DNA of 7,164 nucleotides from Limnohabitans sp. (lineage in GTDB: Bacteria > Pseudomonadota > Gammaproteobacteria > Burkholderiales > Burkholderiaceae_C): positions 1 to 7,164 of the forward strand of contig JAKFXJ010000258.1 in the NCBI GenBank assembly GCA_021731425.1. Direction: 5' to 3'. A program made the position numbers and the translations under genes. Of this stretch, positions 5,595-7,164 are shown piece after piece; the first letter of the stretch is position 1, and every line of letters starts with the position of its first letter. Under the pieces are notes generated by a model. The model worked only from the letters and a program-made list of their open reading frames with translations, had not been told where the DNA came from and searched no databases.

Positions 5595-5894
5595 TCAGGC
5601 AATCACGAAAGGCGCACGGTCCTGACCTTCGATCCATTTGGGCGCTTTGCCGCGGCCGGTCCATGTTTGGCCCGTGGCTGGATCGCGGTATTTGGCCGCC
5701 ACTTTGCTCATGGACTTGGGGGCCGAAGTTTTGGCACCGCGGCCAGGAAAAACGTCTTGAGCGGTCAAGCCATATTCGGCCACCAACTCGCGCACCTTGG
5801 CCACCGCACTGGCAATTTCATTTTGACGGGCTTGGGCAATTTCTTGCTCCAAGGCTTCGCGCTTTTGCAATAACTCTTTGTAGGACATTGACAT
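5595..5894 (-). CDS. hns: H-NS family nucleoid-associated protein
   Basis: The protein has 99 aa from ATG 5894, chosen because AAGGGG lies 6 nt upstream. A second ATG at 5888 and an upstream one at 5924 are alternatives. The N-terminal half (about 5-52) is a heptad-like coiled coil, LLQKREALEQEIAQARQNEI and onward, for oligomerisation. A linker (PGRGAKTSAPK, about 60-70) leads to the C-terminal DNA-binding domain YRDPATGQTWTGRGKAPKW (about 77-95), whose TGRGKAPKW matches the H-NS core that inserts into AT-rich minor grooves. The protein is shorter than E. coli H-NS (137 aa), as is usual for the many H-NS copies in Burkholderiales. Such proteins condense DNA and silence AT-rich, often horizontally acquired genes. 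It has its own terminator and an AT-rich upstream region suited to autoregulation. Several paralogues per genome are common, so the symbol is by family. Confidence 0.92.
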   Translation of the reverse strand: MSMSYKELLQKREALEQEIAQARQNEIASAVAKVRELVAEYGLTAQDVFPGRGAKTSAPKSMSKVAAKYRDPATGQTWTGRGKAPKWIEGQDRAPFVIA

Positions 5895-5986
5895 ATTAAA
5901 CCCCTTAAAATAATGAAAACACACGAATATACATCAAAGTCGCTTATTTCTACGAGCTGGCGACCTATTATTTGAGTTTAATCGCG

Positions 5987-6014
5987 AGAATAACCATCGG
6001 CATTCATGCTGCAA
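5987..6014 (-). promoter_or_regulatory. Candidate H-NS gene promoter in an AT-rich divergent spacer
   Basis: On the minus strand TTGCAG (6014-6009) and TATTCT (5992-5987) are 16 nt apart and would give a leader of about 85 nt. A TATATT at 5931-5926 is an alternative -10 without a good -35. The whole 244-nt spacer (5895-6138) is AT-rich, with an 8-T run at 6020-6027, and is a likely target of H-NS itself. Confidence 0.3.
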
Positions 6015-6138
6015 GGCTATTTTTTTTCAGGCATTCCGTGTCGGATCTCTGATGCCCCTGATAATCACGGATGAATGTGAATCAGAATATCGAATACTTG
6101 AATTCTATTTTTGTACGCAGGGCAAATGAAGGCAATCT

Positions 6139-6966
6139 ATGGCGGTTTACTGGGTCGGTGACATACAAGGCTGCGACGCGCCCTTGGCACGTTTGCTGGA
6201 CGAGGTGGCGTTTTCGCCAAGCCGCGACCATTTGATCGTTTTGGGCGACCTGGTCAATCGAGGCCCAGACTCTGCCGGCGTGCTGCGCCGCTTGATGGCG
6301 CTCCAAGGCAGTGTGCAATGCCTGCTGGGCAACCACGATTTGCATGCCTTGGCCGTGTTGTGGGGCTTCAGCCGCACCAAGCGGTTGGACACACTCGACG
6401 ACCTGATGCAAGCGCCCGACCGCGCAGCCTTGGTTGACTGGCTGCGGCAGCAGCATCTGGCCCTGTGGTCTCACGGGGTGTTGTCGGTCCATGCGGGGGT
6501 CTTGCCCAGCTGGACCCTGGCGCAGACCTTGGCCCTGGCCAATGAAGTACAAACCGTTTTGCGTGGCCCAGACCTACCTCATTTTTTGGCCCACATGTAT
6601 GGCAACGAGCCTGACGCCTGGCACGATGACTTGACGGGGCTGAACCGTTGGCGGGTGGTGGTCAACGCTTTGACGCGGCTGCGCTTTTGCTCGGCCGATG
6701 GCACCATGGAATTCGCCACCAAAGACAGCGCCGCACATGCGCCGCAAGGCTTCATGCCCTGGTTCGATGTGCCGGGGCGGCGCACGGCCGACATCACGGT
6801 GGCCTTTGGCCATTGGTCCACCCTGGGCTGGCTGGGGCGACCCAATGTTTGGTCTTTGGACACCGGTTGTGTCTGGGGCGGCTGTCTGAGCGCCATGCGT
6901 CTGGGAGACGACGGGCAGCACACGCGGGTTCAGGTGGCCTGCGCTCAGGCGCAGGTGCCGGGCTGA
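6139..6966 (+). CDS. apaH: Symmetrical bis(5'-nucleosyl)-tetraphosphatase (Ap4A hydrolase)
   Basis: The protein has 275 aa, the normal length for ApaH. The ATG at 6139 follows GAAGG with 6 nt spacing. The enzyme splits diadenosine tetraphosphate into two ADP in the cytoplasm. In E. coli it also removes Np4 caps from RNA, so its loss raises Ap4A and alters stress responses. It belongs to the metallophosphoesterase (PPP) fold, with every metal motif visible: GDIQG (7-11, with the Gln typical of ApaH in place of His), GDLVNRGPDS (36-45), GNHD (64-67), SVHAGVLP (116-123) and FGHWSTLG (223-230), then SLDTGCVWGG (239-248). It stands apart from the enterobacterial rsmA-apaG-apaH arrangement. It is divergent from the H-NS gene and convergent with an Smr-domain gene, with 10 nt between the stops. 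No terminator hairpin is evident in that gap. Confidence 0.96.
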   Translation: MAVYWVGDIQGCDAPLARLLDEVAFSPSRDHLIVLGDLVNRGPDSAGVLRRLMALQGSVQCLLGNHDLHALAVLWGFSRTKRLDTLDDLMQAPDRAALVDWLRQQHLALWSHGVLSVHAGVLPSWTLAQTLALANEVQTVLRGPDLPHFLAHMYGNEPDAWHDDLTGLNRWRVVVNALTRLRFCSADGTMEFATKDSAAHAPQGFMPWFDVPGRRTADITVAFGHWSTLGWLGRPNVWSLDTGCVWGGCLSAMRLGDDGQHTRVQVACAQAQVPG

Positions 6967-6976
6967 GGGCAGGGGC

Positions 6977-7164
6977 TCAACCGCCCGGCTTGAGCAAGAC
7001 CACCAAAGCCCCCGCCCCACCTTCTGCGGGCTTGGCCTGCACAAAAGCCATCACCTGGTCTTTTTGCACCAACCAACTGTGCACCTTGGACTTGAGCACC
7101 GGGGTTTTGCCCGGTGAGCCCAAACCTTTGCCATGCACCACACGCAAGCAACGCACGCCCTGTC
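6977..7164 (-). CDS. Smr-domain protein, C-terminal part (N-terminus off the window)
   Basis: The open frame is read leftward from the right edge to a TGA at 6979-6977, giving 61 complete codons with the start missing. The fragment contains GVRCLRVVHGKGLGSPGK, with the HGKG motif of the Smr (small MutS-related) domain. It then has VLKSKVHSWL and a C-terminal stretch, FVQAKPAEGGAGALVVLLK, matching the last helix and strands of that domain. Smr domains are nucleases or nucleic-acid-binding modules. Stand-alone bacterial Smr proteins (SmrA/SmrB type) include SmrB, which cleaves mRNA between collided ribosomes in E. coli. Which subtype this is cannot be told without the N-terminal half, including the expected LDLHG-like motif. 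The gene converges on apaH with a 10-nt gap between the stops. Confidence 0.85.
   Translation of the reverse strand, partial: QGVRCLRVVHGKGLGSPGKTPVLKSKVHSWLVQKDQVMAFVQAKPAEGGAGALVVLLKPGG

Noticed and set aside
5999..6027. Short GCAT/ATGC hairpin followed by a T8 run, as a plus-strand terminator
   Set aside because: The stem is 4 bp and separated from the T run by about ten bases; no plus-strand gene ends upstream that would use it.
6065..6082. TCAC-N8-GTGA dyad as a CRP-type site ahead of apaH
   Set aside because: The half-sites are in the wrong orientation and spacing for TGTGA-N6-TCACA; probably chance.

Overview
The window looks like a chromosomal housekeeping segment from a betaproteobacterium, most likely Burkholderiales and close to Comamonadaceae. 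The evidence is GC-rich coding sequence with AT-richer gaps, a short H-NS-family protein of the Burkholderiales type, and ComF, TrmL and ApaH proteins that read like those of that family. This placement is inference from protein character; no search was run. I saw no tRNA, rRNA, insertion sequence, prophage or CRISPR.

Layout. (1) Positions 1-1402, minus strand: the N-terminal part of a DUF2244 membrane protein that runs off the left edge, preceded by a BioC-like methyltransferase whose SAM-binding loop is degenerate. (2) 1491-2757, plus strand: comF (phosphoribosyltransferase-like, with a double CxxC zinc module) and trmL (tRNA wobble-ribose methylase), 22 nt apart. The comF -10 box and the -10-like box of trmL sit so close to the ATGs that both mRNAs may be leaderless. 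(3) 2748-3881, minus strand: a MaoC hot-dog hydratase overlapping the trmL stop by 10 bp, and upstream of it a conserved-looking membrane protein with a Cys/His cluster and no known function. (4) 4117-4845, plus strand: an isoprenyl diphosphate synthase (UppS family) standing alone, away from the usual frr/cdsA/dxr neighbours. (5) 4865-5894, minus strand: a NusG-family specialised elongation factor resembling RfaH, and an H-NS-family protein, separated by a strong intrinsic terminator. (6) 6139-6966, plus strand: apaH (diadenosine tetraphosphatase), convergent with the C-terminal end of an Smr-domain protein cut by the right edge.

How the genes may work together. The most suggestive stretch is 4117-5894. 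An H-NS-like silencer lies next to an RfaH-like factor, a class known in enterobacteria to relieve Rho/H-NS silencing of long envelope-polysaccharide operons. Both sit beside an enzyme of the polyprenyl-phosphate carrier pathway on which those polysaccharides are built. A cluster of TTGACC repeats surrounds the putative promoter of the RfaH-like gene. The remaining genes are individually recognisable housekeeping functions (tRNA modification, nucleotide clean-up, acyl-CoA hydration) with no evident shared pathway. I found no clear evidence of an entirely new system; the best unknowns are the Cys/His membrane protein and the degenerate methyltransferase.
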